5,925 bases of DNA, from positions 1-5,925 of the forward strand of contig JAFROA010000308.1 of the NCBI GenBank assembly GCA_017429885.1, read 5' to 3'. A program made the position numbers and the translations under genes. Below the pieces are notes generated by a model that saw only the letters and a list, made by a program, of their open reading frames with translations, ran no database searches and was not told the origin of the DNA. The stretch comes from Bacteroidales bacterium. GTDB taxonomy: Bacteria > Bacteroidota > Bacteroidia > Bacteroidales > UBA932. Each line of letters starts with the position of its first letter. Position 1 is the first letter of the stretch. Of this stretch, positions 4,801 to 5,925 are shown one piece after another.

Positions 4801-5925
4801 ATGCACAGATTACGGTACATACAAACGCTTCTCCCGCTCCGCTTGAAGTGGGAGCCATTCTATTCATATTCCGAAGAACAACTCCCTGGCTCACTAGCCG
4901 TTGGAGATAGGGTCAGGGTCGAGTTCGGAGGAAAAGAATATGTGGCCGTGGTGACAGCCGTGGATGCGGAAGACGAGGCCGGCGCCGTTGGCTACGACAG
5001 GATCAAGCCGATAATCGGACCGGCAGAGGGACTTGACAGGATTTCCCAGGAAGAGACAGGTTTATGGAGGATGGTTTCGGATTATTACCTGTGCACCCCC
5101 GGAGAAGTCTACAAAGCGGCTTATCCAGCCGGCAAGGTTGAGGAGGAGGAAGTCAAGGCCCGGGTCAAGGATAGAATACAGGAAAGAATCGCTAAACTGG
5201 AAGATAAGATAGCGAAAGCGAGAAGGGAGGACACGAAAGAAAGGTATATCGCTCAGAGAGATGTTCTTCTGCGGCAAGGCCACTGTCCAGGGGCCGTACT
5301 CAGCCGCAGCGAAGCGAGAATGGACGCGGCCACGGACAGGTGGCCTGCCGCCATAGAACTTTCTGATGCCCAATCGGAAGCATATTCCAAGATCAAGGAG
5401 ATACTCAGCAATCGGAAACCTGCTCTCCTTCGCGGGGTGACAGGATCCGGGAAGACTGAGATCTATCTAAAACTTGCCGCCGAGACTCTCGCACGTGGAA
5501 AGAATGTCCTGTATATGGTTCCTGAGATCGCTCTGAGCAGGCAGCTCGAGGACAGGATCCGGGAGCACTTCCCAACGGAACTGATAGTCTTCCATTCCGG
5601 GGAGACTTTAGCGAAAAGGGCCGACGCGGCGACTCACATCAAGAGCGATCCATATCTGGCTCTAGGGACCAGAAGTTCCGTATTCTTGCCACATAAAGAT
5701 CTTGGGCTTGTCATAGTTGACGAGGAGAACGACCCTTCGTATAAGCAAGACAATCCGGCTCCCAGGTATAATGGAAGGGAAGCTGCGATCATGCTCGCCG
5801 GACTTCATGGGGCCGCGATAATCTTGGGGTCTGCTACACCGTCCCTCGAGTCCCTGTACAACTGCTCCGTAGGAAGATTTGGACTTATCGAGCTCAATAC
5901 CAGGTATTTCCAAGCGGAAGACTCA
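4801..5925 (+). CDS. priA: Primosomal replication-restart helicase PriA (3' part outside window)
   Basis: The first 375 residues of PriA, the 3'-to-5' DNA helicase that recognises stalled forks and starts replisome reloading. Residues 1-105 resemble the 3'-DNA-end binding domain (LPLRLKWEPFYSY, GDRVRVEFG at 35-43, then YYLCTPGEVYKAAYP at 95-109). Helicase motifs follow: Walker A GVTGSGKT (212-219), motif Ia PEIALSRQL (241-249), GTRSSVFLP (289-297), Walker B VDEEND (306-311) then PSYKQ, and motif III GSATPS (343-348). Two usual residues differ: the DEEH box reads DEEN (Asn310), and the later RYH reads RYN (Asn324). Residues about 113-160 are highly charged and helical, and I cannot see a clear winged-helix domain there, although Walker A lies at about the same distance from the start as in E. 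coli PriA. The zinc-binding and second RecA-like parts lie beyond the edge. The ATG at 4801 fits the conserved N-terminus. Confidence 0.93.
   Translation, partial: MHRLRYIQTLLPLRLKWEPFYSYSEEQLPGSLAVGDRVRVEFGGKEYVAVVTAVDAEDEAGAVGYDRIKPIIGPAEGLDRISQEETGLWRMVSDYYLCTPGEVYKAAYPAGKVEEEEVKARVKDRIQERIAKLEDKIAKARREDTKERYIAQRDVLLRQGHCPGAVLSRSEARMDAATDRWPAAIELSDAQSEAYSKIKEILSNRKPALLRGVTGSGKTEIYLKLAAETLARGKNVLYMVPEIALSRQLEDRIREHFPTELIVFHSGETLAKRADAATHIKSDPYLALGTRSSVFLPHKDLGLVIVDEENDPSYKQDNPAPRYNGREAAIMLAGLHGAAIILGSATPSLESLYNCSVGRFGLIELNTRYFQAEDS

Overview
The window looks like a piece of a Bacteroidales (phylum Bacteroidota) chromosome. The evidence is a textbook Bacteroidetes-type promoter (TTTG, 19 nt, TAnnTTTG) in front of a tRNA gene, a lipoprotein ending its signal peptide in FTSC-GG, few strong Shine-Dalgarno sites, AT-rich intergenic gaps between moderately GC-rich genes, and best-recognised protein families (NptA/PhoU transporter, DUF362 lipoprotein, EsteraseD-like hydrolase, PriA) whose wording resembles Bacteroidales homologues I remember. 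No species can be named.

Layout. (1) 1-1828, minus strand: the 5' part of a long gene, cut by the left window edge. It reads, without interruption, a Na+/phosphate cotransporter membrane domain, then two PhoU-like helical modules, and then the first two thirds of an OmpR/PhoB-type winged-helix DNA-binding domain. This transporter-PhoU-DNA-binding fusion is the most unusual item in the window. (2) 1829-1933: a 105-bp divergent promoter region with -7-like elements for both directions and, between them, an exact 8-bp direct repeat at an 11-bp period (with a third, degenerate copy). That is the geometry of PhoB/OmpR-family operators. (3) 1934-4623, plus strand: a tightly packed four-gene unit encoding a DUF362 lipoprotein, an alpha/beta-hydrolase of the esterase-D type (TTG start inside the end of the preceding gene), a 105-residue three-helix membrane protein, and an LptB-like ABC ATPase (8-nt overlap). 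(4) 4630-4800: a hairpin terminator, a minus-strand tRNA-Phe(GAA), and its promoter. (5) 4801 to the right edge, plus strand: the first 375 residues of primosomal helicase PriA.

How it may work together (inference): the fusion protein could act as a membrane-tethered one-component regulator that senses phosphate flux or a PhoU-bound signal and binds the phased repeats to control its own gene and the divergent lipoprotein-esterase-transporter operon. The operon's two last genes look like a minimal ABC system with an unusually small membrane partner. Its substrate is unknown. The tRNA and priA are housekeeping genes with no evident link to the rest.
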